Positions 12,639 through 23,577 of a DNA stretch of 64,000 nucleotides are shown piece by piece. The position numbers and the translations under genes were made by a program. Every line of letters begins with the position of its first letter. The stretch's first letter is position 1. The notes under the pieces are model-generated. The model searched no databases and had not been told where the DNA came from. It worked only from the letters and a program-made list of their open reading frames with translations. This stretch comes from Acorus gramineus (taxonomy: Eukaryota; Streptophyta; Magnoliopsida; Acorales; Acoraceae), in NCBI GenBank assembly GCA_030737835.1, contig CM060850.1, forward strand, positions 2,259,788-2,323,787. Reading direction: 5' to 3'.

Positions 12639-14370
12639 TTAGATTTTTATTTTACCTATGGGTACGCATAGAAACTTAAAGTACGAGAACTCACCTCATT
12701 ATCATTACAATCCTCATCTCATCCACGTCTTTTAAGACTTTTGGGCCTATTAGCAATGGGTGCGGTTATTACCACTCTATTAGTTCCTCATCCCACCTCT
12801 TAAAATATTTATTTTTAATGTTTCGAAGGAAACCAACACCACCTCATCCCATCGACAATAGGAGTGTCGACAACATGTATTTTTGTCAACAGACGTGGTG
12901 TTGATTAAGAGAAAAAAATTCAAGTGGATATAATGATCTAGAGAATAAGAGAAATAAAGAGAGGGATTAAATAAAAAATAAAAAAAAATTTAAAAAACAC
13001 AACATGGCCGATGCCTCAGTCAACAAGAACAATTAATAAGCATTAAAAAACAAACCTTAAAAAGAAGAAATATTGAGTGTGGACTGTGTTGAATACTTGA
13101 ATTATTTTTTTTCAACTCTATCGGCTCCCTTTGTTTTTCCAAATGTGAAACAGTGAAAATCCCTTTTAACATTTTTTTTATGCTCTATTTACACACAAGC
13201 AATCCATTGTAATTTCAAATATTTCAGAGGGTGCTATCGCCCCCACTGACCTCTTTGTAGGTCCGCCCCTGTCACAGGGTGACCGATACGGAATATTTAT
13301 TCAAGTAAAACCAACGAAGTAAATCTACCAAAGTTATTATTATTATCGAGGAAGGAACAGACAGTGCCACCTGATGTTATTAGCCGGAGAGAGCTTCAAT
13401 TGATGGCCCACACACATATGAGGAAGAAGAAGAAGATCCTCATTGAGATTTGCCTTGTCGTCGCTTGGCCCGATGTGAGATATAAAAGTGTTCCACCTAC
13501 AACACATTGCATCTAATTAATTATTTGACTAACCATGGTCCAACAAGCTGATCCAATTCCATTTTTCCTAACCCTTATTATAGTTTAGATGGAGTTGGTG
13601 GTGACTTTGAAATCACATTAACAACGATCAAATGCACAACACATCACTACTAGATCATGCATGCATGCCAAGAAACATATTTGTCCCTTCAAGCTAGCCT
13701 CCAAACGGTGCGAGCAAGCCATGGTCGTCGACTCAAATTTCTGTGTCATATAGTTATCATGTAAATTAAAGGAGGGACAGACCCATGTTAGCCATTGATG
13801 ACCACTTGGGCTGCCCTACTATCTATCCCCTCGGAACAGTATTAGTAATGCATTTGTACGTACATTAAGGACTACATATCCTTACACATATAGAACTTGG
13901 AAGTACATTATCCTTAATTAGGAGTTAGAATAAGTTTGAATAGGCATTAAAAGAAAGCAAGCCCTGCATGAAGACAGATGAAGGTGAAGCCCACGTGATA
14001 ATGGGCCCTCATCCCCAAGACTGTTCAAGACCAACAATGAAGGTAAACAAAGTTTGATCAATAGTATTATATATGTGTTCTTAATTAGTTCTTAATCAAT
14101 TTAACAAACAACAATGAAATTATATATGCTGAATATTTGTGGATCAAATTCATAGGGGACCCAACATGTTGCCAAGAGCCCTGGCAAAAATGTAAAGGAA
14201 CAACCCTAGCCCTTAATTTCCCTAAACACACTTAAATGAGGTGTTTAGCCCTACATTATCCACACGACAACAACAACAACAACAATAATAACAACCTCCC
14301 AAAATCCGCTCATAGTTTCCAGCCTTGAGAGGGATTGCCAACAGGAGCATGAGAGATGTTTTTCCCTGTC

Positions 14371-14377
14371 TATATAT
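14371..14377 (+). promoter_or_regulatory. TATA box of SAUR at 14450
   Basis: TATATAT in TGTCTATATATGTTG, 79 bases upstream of the ATG, leaving a leader of about 45 nt. Position and motif only. Confidence 0.6.
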
Positions 14378-14449
14378 GTTGAGAGACTAAACACCTCCAT
14401 TTGCCATGCGCACACATTATTCTCTATCACCCACATTGTTGAAAAGAAA

Positions 14450-14917
14450 ATGCTAAACCCTAAGCGACTCATCGAGATGGCGAAGAAGTGGCGAAAGGCG
14501 GCCGCTTCATCTAGGAGGAGAAGATCAGTATCATCAATCAGCACGAGCCAAAGCTGGGGTGATCACACTCATGAAGAAGCCTTAGTCACCACCACAACCA
14601 CTTGCAAGGGTCATTTTGTTGTGTACACATCGGATGGAAGCCGGTTTGTGATTCCCTTAGCATACCTTAAGAGTGAAATCATTCGAGAACTCCTCGACAT
14701 GTCGGCCGATGAGTTCGGTTTGCCCGGCGATGGCCCTATAACATTGCTTTGCAGGGCTGAATTCATGGACTACGTGTTATGGGTTCTTCGAAGGAGGGTT
14801 TCTAAGGATGTGGAGAGGTCTCTGCTTAACTCCATAGCCACCATGCGTTGCTGGGCTTCTTCGTTGGTTCATCTTGGACATAGTACTCCTCAAACACTTG
14901 TTCTTCATAGCTTTTGA
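14450..14917 (+). CDS. SAUR61-68-like auxin-responsive protein (155 aa)
   Basis: Intronless. It begins MLNPKRLIEMAKKWRKAAAS, the signature start of the SAUR61-68 clade. A Ser/Arg-rich variable linker follows, then the SAUR domain from about residue 57: GHFVVYTSDGSRFVIPLAYL, IIRELLDMSADEFGLPGDGP and FMDYVLWVLRRRVSKDVE. It ends with a short hydrophobic tail rich in His and Leu. The ATG at 14450 is chosen because it lies just after the TATA box at 14371 and gives the conserved N-terminus; the in-frame ATG at 14477 would remove it. Proteins of this clade promote organ elongation downstream of auxin. The 3' flank carries TGTGTCTCC, but a full DST mRNA-instability element is not evident. Confidence 0.93.
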   Translation: MLNPKRLIEMAKKWRKAAASSRRRRSVSSISTSQSWGDHTHEEALVTTTTTCKGHFVVYTSDGSRFVIPLAYLKSEIIRELLDMSADEFGLPGDGPITLLCRAEFMDYVLWVLRRRVSKDVERSLLNSIATMRCWASSLVHLGHSTPQTLVLHSF

Positions 14918-15267
14918 GAGACTTCCATGTGAAATTTGTGTCTCCTCAGTATTGTAAATGTATATTACTACATTTTGTTGTATGAGATTTTATATTTGAT
15001 TCAACGTATATAACTTCATTAATCAACTCTTCGTTTTTTTTGTGTGTCTGGAGAGATGCAGAATTGCATACTCAAACACAGCCATGTGAATGATTCGTAT
15101 TTAATATGATCCAAATTAGTTCGAAAGAAAGCACATCTTTTGTTCATGCAATAACTTGATCTAGTTGGATAATACAGATGTCAACTGCCATAATACATTA
15201 CATGCTTGAAACCTTGAAGACTAATGCAGTGAGATAAGGCAGACCCATGGCAAGCACTCCACCCTTA

Positions 15268-15711
15268 GCCCCCATTTAAAACGGGGATAAGTTTTACTCT
15301 AGGGTATACATTTATCCAAGCATAAGTGAGTATAAATAAAAATAAAATGATTTTGTGTTTGGTTGTGTTTTGAATTATTCTCGTTGGTAAACGTAAGAAT
15401 AAATGCTTTGTTGTTTGAATAAAATGTGAATTAAGTATGGATAAGGATTTATAAAATGTAAAAAAGTAATGATAGTTGATTTGATAGGTGATTTGTAAGA
15501 GGTGATGACAATTGATTTGACAGTGGGCCTACATATTCTGTGGGTGGAATAACCTAGGATAACTTTAATTCCAAGAGTTAATTAGAATCCATATACCACT
15601 TTATCAAAGTTTATTCTGGCATACTTTATCAGGGGTTATCCGGAGTAAACAAACACTTAAAAATTCTTATATGGGGTTATCCAGGGTTTTATACCAGAAA
15701 CAAACGGGGGC
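15268..15711 (+). mobile_element. Harbinger-like MITE with TTA duplication (copy 2)
   Basis: A 444-bp element bounded by TTA at 15265-15267 and 15712-15714. Its ends are GCCCCCATTTAAAACG and CAGAAACAAACGGGGGC. The interior is collinear with copy 1 at 12187, including TGAATTATTCTCGTTGGTAAACG and GAGGTGATGACAATTGATTTG. No coding capacity is visible. Confidence 0.82.
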
Positions 15712-15718
15712 TTAGGGT

Positions 15719-16236
15719 TAGGGGTGATAAACGAGCCGAGCTTTGACCTGTTTAAACTCGGCTCGTTTAGTATCAAGCTCAGTTCAGTTTAGGACTGAGC
15801 TTAATTTCATATTCAATATCGGCTCGTTTAACTCATGAACAACTCGGTTGAAGCTCGGCTCGGCTTGTTTGTTAAATGAGTCAAGCCGAAGCTCGACCAA
15901 GGTTCGGTTTGAATTTGATTAGCTAAAAAAAAATTGTTTAGCATTTGAGAAGTCATTTTTCACAAATCACAACATCTTATATATGTGAAAATGACACAAG
16001 TTTGAGCTCAAGCTCAACCCAGCTCAGGTTGGATTTTTTTTTTTTTTATCTTTTATGTTAAGTAACGAGCTCGTATAGATTCGGGTTCGGCTCCCGCTCG
16101 ACTTGTTTACAAACTGAATTTTAAAAAATATTCAAATTCAACTTGTTTATCTAATCGAACGAATGTGAACGAACTTTAATTGAGTCAAACCCAAACTAAA
16201 CTCGAGCTGCTGAACTCGTTCACCACCCCCACCATG
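15719..16236 (+). mobile_element. ACGAGCC-family element, hAT-like MITE (copy 1)
   Basis: Starts TAGGGGTGATAAACGAGCC and ends AACTCGTTCACCACCCCCA, which are inverted relative to each other. The interior is rich in CGAGCTC/GCTCGGCTCG words. Related copies lie at 19141-19600 (reverse) and 56378-56809. The hAT-like label comes from the 8-bp flanking match seen at the third copy, not from this one. Confidence 0.7.
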
Positions 16237-17409
16237 TGCACACCTCATCCTCATCAGATGAAGGATTTCTAGTGCTCAATTTTATTACTGTTGATGGTGA
16301 CAGCAAATGATCTTTCAGTATACTAGGGTACAAACACTGTTCTCATGAAATAATAATAATCCTGACAGTGACATGCGCACATGTCTTCCTTTGAATCACT
16401 ATACTTCAGACAACCATACTGCCATTGGGCTAATTAACGAGAGACAAAGGGCCAGAAAGTACATTGTCATCACTCGATTTTCAAAAATCCTTCAATTCAG
16501 CCAAACAAGATCATTTTTTAAAAAATTACTCATTTATATACTAATTTAAAAAAAATTAGTAAATTCCATGGTTTAGATGTACATATCTGGTTTTATCATT
16601 GCTATGTGAATTTTGGTTTTTAAAGGAACTCCTAATATGTGTTATGACTTCTAGAAAATTTTTAAAATTATGTCATTAAATGCCAATTTAACTATTTATG
16701 GTCACAAAAACTCAAAAAGAGTGTCAATGATCTTGTACATATAACTTTTTGAATTAATATTTTTTTTATATTTTAGCTTGACATTTTTTTTTATATTATT
16801 GGTGGACATACTTGACATTCTTGCTTGTGAATGCAATGTATTTTAAAATAAAAAAAACAGACGTAATTCCATTCTGTATGCTACCACATCATCAATAATC
16901 TATATTTCTTCTATTTGAATTTACATACACATATAATTTCAATTTGAATTTGGAAAACCCACTACAAATAAGTACCCCCATGCTGTAGATCTTATTTATG
17001 AAAAAAAACACTACACACATTAACACTTGTTATATATATACACACACTCTACATGGTGATCATTCACTGGTAACATAGTTAATTGTTATAACCTCTAACA
17101 AGGTATGCATCGATTCTTTTGATAATAAAACCAAGAAGCTTGCGACACCCTGGAGAAAATATTGGATAAAGACAAAAGGACAGTTGGGTTACAAAATGTA
17201 CTGTAATTCCGTGACCATGTGGGCTATACAATCATTTAATTTGGACCACATCTCCTCTAAAATCATATTTAAACCTGCGGCATTCAAAAATATCTAAATT
17301 TGCATGGACCCAATGTTCTCCTAAACCGCCTAACAAAACAAACCACCCCAAAAAAACGTCTCACCTCATCACATGGTGGGACTACTACCCTCCCTTCACT
17401 ATATCTTAC

Positions 17410-17416
17410 TATATAG
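17410..17416 (+). promoter_or_regulatory. TATA box of SAUR at 17493
   Basis: TATATAG in TACTATATAGAGG, 83 bases upstream of the chosen ATG. It lies downstream of the in-frame ATG at 17373, which argues that the latter is not translated. Confidence 0.6.
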
Positions 17417-17492
17417 AGGCCAAAATCTCTCCTCAATTTCATGTGTAACTCAAACACAAAACATTCTCCAAGCTAGTGCCATAGAAGAAAAC

Positions 17493-17924
17493 ATGATCGT
17501 CGGTTCAAAGAAAATCATGGCGATGGCGAAGAAGTGGCGACGACTAGCCGCTTCGGGGAGGAGAAGACTCATGTCATCAACAAGCATTACCACCGCCGCT
17601 AAGGGTCACTTCATCGTGTACACGAGCGACGAAAGGCGTTTCATGGTCCCTTTGGAGTACCTGAAGAGTGACATCTTTAGAGAGCTCTTCAGTATGTCTG
17701 AGGACTTGTTTGGATTCCCCGCTGACGACGACCACATAAGGCTCCCTTGTGACGCCGTGTTCATGGAGCATGTCATGTCTTTGCTTCGTCAGAGGCGTGT
17801 CGTCTCGCGAGATGTTGAGAGGGATCTTCTCGTGTCCATCAACGCCGGGCGATGCTCGGGGAATTCTTTGGTCTATCAGTCGTACCAATATTCATGTCAA
17901 CCATTGCTACTTGGTGGCTTCTGA
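17493..17924 (+). CDS. SAUR61-68-like auxin-responsive protein (143 aa)
   Basis: Intronless. From ATG 17493 the protein starts MIVGSKKIMAMAKKWRRLAA, the clade-typical N-terminus. The frame is open back to an ATG at 17373, but those 40 residues lie on both sides of the TATA box and have no family resemblance. The SAUR domain runs from about residue 35: GHFIVYTSDERRFMVPLEYL, IFRELFSMSEDLFGFPADDD, CDAVFMEHVMSLLRQRRVVS and DVERDLLVSI. The QRRVVSRDVE segment has an extra residue relative to its neighbours (RRVSRDVE type). The C-terminal tail is Tyr/Gln-rich. Role as for the family: small auxin-induced growth regulator, probably acting at the plasma membrane. Confidence 0.93.
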   Translation: MIVGSKKIMAMAKKWRRLAASGRRRLMSSTSITTAAKGHFIVYTSDERRFMVPLEYLKSDIFRELFSMSEDLFGFPADDDHIRLPCDAVFMEHVMSLLRQRRVVSRDVERDLLVSINAGRCSGNSLVYQSYQYSCQPLLLGGF

Positions 17925-18626
17925 ATCAATGTGTTGTTAATTCAATTGTTAATTAGTCTGATTGAAGGTCATGAGCAATGGCAAAATATAATTCAATTTT
18001 AATGTATGGATGAATGATATGCCTATGTGGAATTTTTATTGACGAGCACATTAATTTATCCATATATATATATATTCCCATCATCATGTACTTGTATGAA
18101 AATTTTACTTTTTGTCTAAAGTATATCCTCTGCCTAGATTGGATAAAGAATTAATTTATTCTCATGTTTATGATGATTCTTACATAAATAAGAGTAAAAT
18201 GATTTTTTTGTTTAGTTGTTATTTAAGTTGTTCTATGTTTTTTAATTAATTTATCAGAAGAAAATGTCAACGGTTAATATATAATGTAAAGTAAATATGC
18301 TACATTAATTTGATCCTTCAAACCATTCTTGGAAAAAAAAAAATAGTAACAAAAAAAACTCATCAATTTAATGACCCAATTAATCTAGACTAAACCTAAA
18401 AATGACAACACACGTGAACATATATATCCTAATTAAAATAAAATTGGATTTCAAATTGGTCAATTTTTACATTACTGTATCAAAGTTCTTTAATTTTTTA
18501 TACGGAAAATATACTCCATCAAAAAAAAATTTCATGTCTTTTATTTGTGACGAAGAACTGATCAGTTAGAAAACCCTCGGGGTGCAAAGCATAGTCTACA
18601 AACCCTGTACAATATTTGGATCTATA

Positions 18627-19015
18627 GCCCTCGTTTGGTTAGAGAATAGGGCTTGGAATAAGTGGGAATTATTAAAAATAACCTCAAAATAGGTGTTTAT
18701 AAGGTCGGAATAAATGAGAATCTGTATACCAGAATTAACTGGTATAAAATAGTATATAGATTCCAGCAAATATCTGAAATTAAGTTATTTTATATTATTC
18801 AATTCAAAAGAATACGTGATCCCCACTGTCAAATCAGTTGTCATAACCTTTTATAAATCAATTGTTAAATCAGCTGTTAATTATTATTTTTTCACTTTTT
18901 ATAAATCTTTATCTATACTCTATTCATATTTTATCCAAACAAGAAAAAATTTATTATTACGTTCCCCAACAAAAAAAAATTCAAAACACGAATGAATTGA
19001 AACCCATCGTCATCA
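18627..19015 (-). mobile_element. Truncated Harbinger-like MITE
   Basis: Begins CCTCGTTTGGTTAGAG and contains CACTGTCAAATCAG and TTTATAAATCTTTATC blocks. These are the reverse orientation of the interior of the elements at 12187 and 15268. The far end is lost next to a T-run at 19021. Confidence 0.55.
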
Positions 19016-19017
19016 TA

Positions 19018-19139
19018 TTAGTTTTTTTTTTTTTTTTGATACATAAAGGTTTGGACAAGGGCAACATTATCCCCTTGTTATATGAGGGAAACCTGCAACC
19101 AACAACCAAGGCCAAAGTCGGCTACCAGCCCAACAGGTA
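19018..19139 (-). mobile_element. 3' end of a retroposon (poly-A tail, minus strand)
   Basis: A run of about 17 T at 19021-19037, read on the minus strand, is a poly-A tail following a moderately GC-rich unique stretch (TTGGGCTGGTAGCCGACTTT...). This is what a LINE or SINE 3' end looks like. No flanking duplication was found and the 5' part is missing. Confidence 0.4.
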
Positions 19140-19140
19140 A

Positions 19141-19600
19141 GGCTAGTAAACGAGTCGAGCAGCTCGGGTTCGGTTCGATTAAAGCTCGTTCTGGCTCGTT
19201 CGATTAGAAAAATGAGCCGAGCTTGAACAATTTTTAAAACTCGATTTGTAAACGAGCCAAGCCCGAGCCGAGACAATCCGAGCTGAGCCCGAGTCTAGAC
19301 GAGCTCGTTTACTTAACAGAAAAAAGAGGAACGAGACGAGCCTGAGCCCGAGCTTATGTTACTTTCACATGTATAAGGTGTTGTGATTTGTGAAATGTGG
19401 CTTCTCAAATGATAAATAAGGTTTTTTTTTTTTTAACTAAACGAGCCCGAGCAGAGCCTTAATTCGAGTTTTGGCTTGGTTTGTTTAACAAACAAGCCGA
19501 GCCGAGCTTCAACTGAGATTTTCACGAGCCCAACGAGCTGAGCCTGATATTAAACGAGCCGAGCCTAAACAGGTCAAAGCTCAGCTCATTTACCACCCCT
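19141..19600 (-). mobile_element. ACGAGCC-family element, hAT-like MITE (copy 2)
   Basis: Reverse orientation of the element at 15719. The right end AACAGGTCAAAGCTCAGCTC...TTACCACCCCTA mirrors TAGGGGTGATAAACGAGC...TTGACCTGTT. It is rich in GAGCCGAGC words. Confidence 0.68.
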
Positions 19601-19609
19601 ATCAACGGG

Positions 19610-19700
19610 GCTTTTGCTTGTTCTTTTCTTGCCTGAAGCAAGAATCGACCATGAGAGCATCAAAGGACACCAGTGTCCTTATACCACAAGCCTAAGCCGT
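19610..19700 (-). mobile_element. tRNA-derived SINE remnant (tentative)
   Basis: On the minus strand a TAGGCTTGTGGTATAAGG stretch (box-A-like) is followed after about 30 nt by ATGGTCGATTCTTGC (box-B-like, consensus GGTTCGANNCC). There is no tail and no duplication, so this is a weak call. Confidence 0.35.
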
Positions 19701-20974
19701 GGGGGACACACCATGTTAGGTATTTGATGTGCTCAGGATTTCAGGACACTGTATCAAATCGGGTAATACGTGACAGAGGTATTGATGATGAAGAGGGTAT
19801 GCACATGAGAAGTTCTGAATGGGCTTTTTCGGATTAGTGAAAGAGAGGTCAAGAGACAATGACAACATATATATTATATACACAAGTCGCATGGTAGTTG
19901 TGGGGATTGCTATTAGTGGTAACATGCAATTGAAAGGATGTGGGACACCATGTTTATCTCCATGTGCCTGTATAGCATCATATACCAAACTCATACTTAG
20001 CTTTAATTTGTTACTGATGCATTATCAGTCTTAATTTGTTATTCCCTTATTTCAGAGGGATTAAATTTTCACCGCAGCTCGTGGTCGGTGGTCCAGCTGA
20101 TCACCTAATTAGATTTGTACTGTTTTATCATTCTTTGATTCCATTTTACTACCCTCCTCGACAAGTTAGTTATTATAAAGTTAAAGAAAGTATTGTTGGT
20201 TATTCGTTTTGTTTACCACAGGAGGATGAGCATTTTTTTCACGTAGCCCACTGAAACAGTCTAAGGACAATTTATATATCTCGATAATTATGAAATAAAG
20301 TATATATATACATGTATAGCTACCAATTTTTTGTGTTCCTTTTTTTCAATTGGTCCATTTAATACATCATAAAAGTCTTGTATATATAAAATTTTCATAA
20401 AAATATATACATGATTAAATAATATTTATTATTTTTAAATGTGTGTGGATTGTCTTCAGGTCTATCCGGCGGATTGTCCCTAATATAATTCTTGGAGGAT
20501 AATTGTTATTGGTTTGCTATGATCTTTTTGTTGAATGAAATAGGATATAAATGAATGAGTTGTCCACGCATGCCTGTTTGGTTTGATAAATGCATGCTTG
20601 TTAAATGACCCTCCAACATGTAACACATTCTGTCATCTTTTGTGTACGTGTGTGTAATATATATAGTATGATACAAGGTTATTTTTGGTAAACAAGTGTT
20701 TTTTTTTTAATTAAATCTTCTCATGGGAGAAAGACTCCAAACCTCATACTACGTGAAAATGGATACTATGTCAATCTATCAAGATGGGGCCTAGGATTCA
20801 CTAATATGATATGATGGAGTGTTCTACTGATGGCCGTTTATACATCATGATTTACAATCATAGTTCAAGACAAAAACATGGCTTTGGGTTGAACAATTTT
20901 TTTGATAAAAAATTGTTGAAACCTTGAAAGAAATGATTGTCTATAGCAGCTGAGTTTAGTTTGAGGTGTCTAAA

Positions 20975-21179
20975 GGTGCATTTGGTTGTGGGAATGTAAA
21001 ATTGATTCTGCAGGAAGCTCATCCTCCAGCTTTTGAAAATCACAGCTTTTGAATACTAGTTGTTTGAAATCTATCTACAAGAAGATGCAACAGTAAAATT
21101 GTTTGATTATACGATAGCAGAAACAGCTTCCTGCAAAGTGCAAACACAAAAGTTGTGCAATCGTGCAACCAAACGCACC
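20975..21179 (+). mobile_element. MITE of the GCAACCAAACGCACC family
   Basis: Ends GGTGCATTTGGTTG (20975-20988) and CAACCAAACGCACC (21166-21179) form a 14-bp inverted pair with one mismatch. The interior carries AAAATTGATTCTGCAGGAAGC and a TTGTTTGAAATC block shared with the other copies. Confidence 0.75.
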
Positions 21180-21215
21180 ATAAATCGCTATACAAGTTTA
21201 TACTGCGTAACATGG

Positions 21216-21440
21216 CAACGTTTGATTTTGCGATTTGACAGCTTTTGCGTTTGCAGAAAGTTGGTTCTGCAATCGTGCAACCAAACAATTTTATAATCAT
21301 ATTTTTCTGTATACAGATTTCAGACAAATAGTACTCAAAATTTACGATGGGAGAAAGATAGGGGAAGGCAGCTTCCTACACAATCATTTTTAAATTCAGC
21401 ATTTACAAAAAATCATTTTTACAATCTCGCTATCAAACAC
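21216..21440 (-). mobile_element. MITE of the GCAACCAAACGCACC family (diverged)
   Basis: Carries the TGCGTTTGCAGAAAGTTG, CGTGCAACCAAACAA, ATTTCAGACAAATAGTA and GGCAGCTTCC blocks of the family, with eroded ends. Immediately adjacent to the copy at 20975, roughly tail to tail. Confidence 0.5.
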
Positions 21441-22311
21441 TTTCCTAGTAAATTATTTTATCAAAGTAGTACTACTACGTACTTAAAAAGATTTCCCTTA
21501 TCAAGATGGTATCCTTAATTGAAGATTCTAAGTTAACGATAATCAACTTATAATAAAATTCTCAATCTCTAGAGGGGAATTAAAAAAAAAAAAAACATTG
21601 CAACCTGAAAACAAGAATATGTCATTGCAACCTGAATATAAAAATATGTCGTTGGGACCTATGGAGATACGGGAAGCGATTCGGTGGGACCAGTCATTAT
21701 TCCCCTTGGTACAGTTGGACAGTTGGCACATGATAATTGGCCCACATGACACTTCATATGTTTGTCTCTTTCAATTCACCCTTACCATGCATTAATTCTC
21801 GTCTTTGCTTTAATATGATTATCCTTTCGTACGGCCAATACCCTTGCTTTTTTTGTTTTATTATAATTTTATTCTCCCGGGTTTTATTTGGGTAGTGGCG
21901 TAAAGATTCTGAATTCGGTCATACTTGATACTATCGATATCAAACTATAAAAAAAAAAAACATTATAACAATATATTGATTATAAAGTTCAATTTATAAA
22001 TTGTATAGTTTAATATTTGATATTGATGATAATGATGGTATCCAGGTCAGACTGAATTTGGATAACATTAGTTATTTTAGGATAAAGACTATTCTAGCAT
22101 AGATAAAGAATAAGAAATTTTTTTTGTTTGATTGTGTTTTTAGTTATTCTCGTTAAAAAACATAATAATGAAGTTTTTTTATTGTTTGCACAATTGACGA
22201 TGAATAAATTATGAATAAAAGATAAATAAGATGTGAATAATGATTTATAAAAGCAGCAAAAGATTTGACATTAATATGAGCCACCCCTGAATTATAAGAG
22301 GTGACTATGTA

Positions 22312-22864
22312 CATGTTTGTTAAAACTTATAAGTTACAGATTATAGCTTTTAGCTTAAAATAAGCAATTGTTGCATGTTTGTTTAAACTTATTTACGTTA
22401 AAAACAGCTTAAAAAATCATAATCTCTAAGCTGAGAAAGGGGTGTTTTTGAGATTATAGCTTATAAAATCCATTAAATGTTTTTTCTTTTAGACACTCGT
22501 GCCTTTAATCATTTTTACTAATAATATGTATATCTATTTTTTTTACTATTACACTAAAAATCACTAAACCATCTTTTCTCTTCTCAATTTTTTTAATATT
22601 ACAAAAAATAAATATTTATAAAATTAATTTTATATGTAAAAATCAACTTATTTTATCAAACATAAATCAATTTTTTACTTTTACATTTTAAAGGTATTTT
22701 TTACCATTGTACAGTAAAAAACTATTTTATAACTTATTAAACAAACATCCCCTACCATCTGATTAAAGTACAACAAATGTCCTCTACAACTTATCAGAAA
22801 AATTATAATCTATAATTTATAAGTTATAATCTATAATCTGTAAATTTAAGATGTAACAAATATG
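22312..22864. mobile_element. ACTTATAAGTT-type MITE
   Basis: The left end ATGTTTGTTAAAACTTATAAG and the right end TGTAACAAATATGG with TATAAGTTATAATCTATAATC form imperfect inverted ends. A second, interrupted copy lies at 24133-25184. The interior is A/T-rich and non-coding. Confidence 0.55.
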
Positions 22865-23462
22865 GTTTATATGTGATTTGATGTGAGATATTCTTTTATA
22901 CGAATGAAATAGATTGAATAGAATAACATAATTACTACGTAGAAAACCTAAATTTTTATTAACCGTTTTGGCATAATTATATATATATATATATATAATA
23001 TTCCACTCATTCAAAAAACTGTTTTTTTATTATTATTATTTTTGGCTTTTTCCTCTCTATTTTTAAGTCTTTCACTTTTTAAGAAATCATGTCATTGAAT
23101 TCAAACAACACAAATTAAGCAACACTGACTGAACTTCTTCTACCGCTTTAAATGCATGTAATGAAAAAGAACATAAAAAGAGGAGCCAGACTCGGAGGTG
23201 TCAGGGAAACTAAACCTCATGAAATCACAGTGGAATACGTAATATAACAACTCTCCAATAGTCAATTAAGAAGATATACTTAAAACATGGTCCCAGTATT
23301 TGCAAGCCCTACGTAGCTTCACGAGGTGATCGCCCAACTAAATCCAGATCAGACATTCCCCGTCTCATCCAACCACACCACATGCTCTTGTTGCATCCTC
23401 CTCCAACATGACAAATCAATAGCTAAACCACCACAACACATGCATTGTTTTATTTTCTAGCT

Positions 23463-23482
23463 CCCCCCCCCCCCCCCCCCCC
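23463..23482. repeat. Poly-C tract of 20 bases in SAUR promoter
   Basis: An uninterrupted run of 20 C lies 15 bases upstream of the TATA box at 23498 and 95 bases upstream of the ATG of the fourth SAUR. Length could be affected by assembly or sequencing error. Confidence 0.9.
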
Positions 23483-23497
23483 AATCATTCAAGTATG

Positions 23498-23505
23498 TAT
23501 ATATA
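23498..23505 (+). promoter_or_regulatory. TATA box of SAUR at 23578
   Basis: TATATATA in GTATGTATATATACAAGC, 80 bases upstream of the ATG, at the same spacing as in the two preceding SAUR genes. Confidence 0.65.
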
Positions 23506-23577
23506 CAAGCTTCCATTCTCTTCACCACCCACACATAAACACACACAATCTTGATCAATCCAAAAAACAAAAATAAT

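Larger units (their letters stand above)
9445..14449. other. Intergenic DNA between SAUR copies 1 and 2
   Basis: No gene is supported. It holds C-run/T-run sequence at 10308-10344 and an A/T-rich interspersed repeat at about 10690-10880. There is also a short hairpin at 11600-11645 (ATACACTATGATAGTGTA facing CTATCATAGTGTAT), a HAT-type MITE remnant at 11805-12034 and a Harbinger-like MITE at 12187-12638, both listed separately. The final 100 bases are the promoter of the next SAUR. Confidence 0.6.
14918..17492. other. Intergenic DNA between SAUR copies 2 and 3
   Basis: Holds a Harbinger-like MITE (15268-15711) and an ACGAGCC-family element (15719-16236) back to back. The remainder is A/T-rich sequence with no gene. 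A GAGACA hexamer (the AuxRE core on the complementary strand) occurs at 16441-16446, about 1 kb upstream of the next SAUR, but a single hexamer is expected by chance. Confidence 0.6.
17925..23577. other. Repeat-rich intergenic DNA between SAUR copies 3 and 4
   Basis: No gene is supported in 5.6 kb. In order it contains a truncated Harbinger-like MITE (18627-19015), a minus-strand retroposon tail (19018-19139), an ACGAGCC element (19141-19600), a tRNA-like SINE remnant (19610-19700), two GCAACCAAACGCACC MITEs (20975-21440), another truncated Harbinger-like fragment (about 22075-22310), an ACTTATAAGTT-type MITE (22312-22864), an (AT)n tract at 22978-22998 and the promoter of the next SAUR. Confidence 0.6.

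Noticed and set aside
16441..16446. AuxRE (GAGACA) controlling the SAUR at 17493
   Set aside because: A single hexamer about 1 kb away is expected by chance in this much DNA. No cluster of TGTCTC/GAGACA was seen near the SAUR TATA boxes.
17373..17492. Upstream in-frame ATG extending the third SAUR by 40 residues
   Set aside because: The extension spans the TATA box at 17410 and has no SAUR similarity; ATG 17493 gives the conserved N-terminus.
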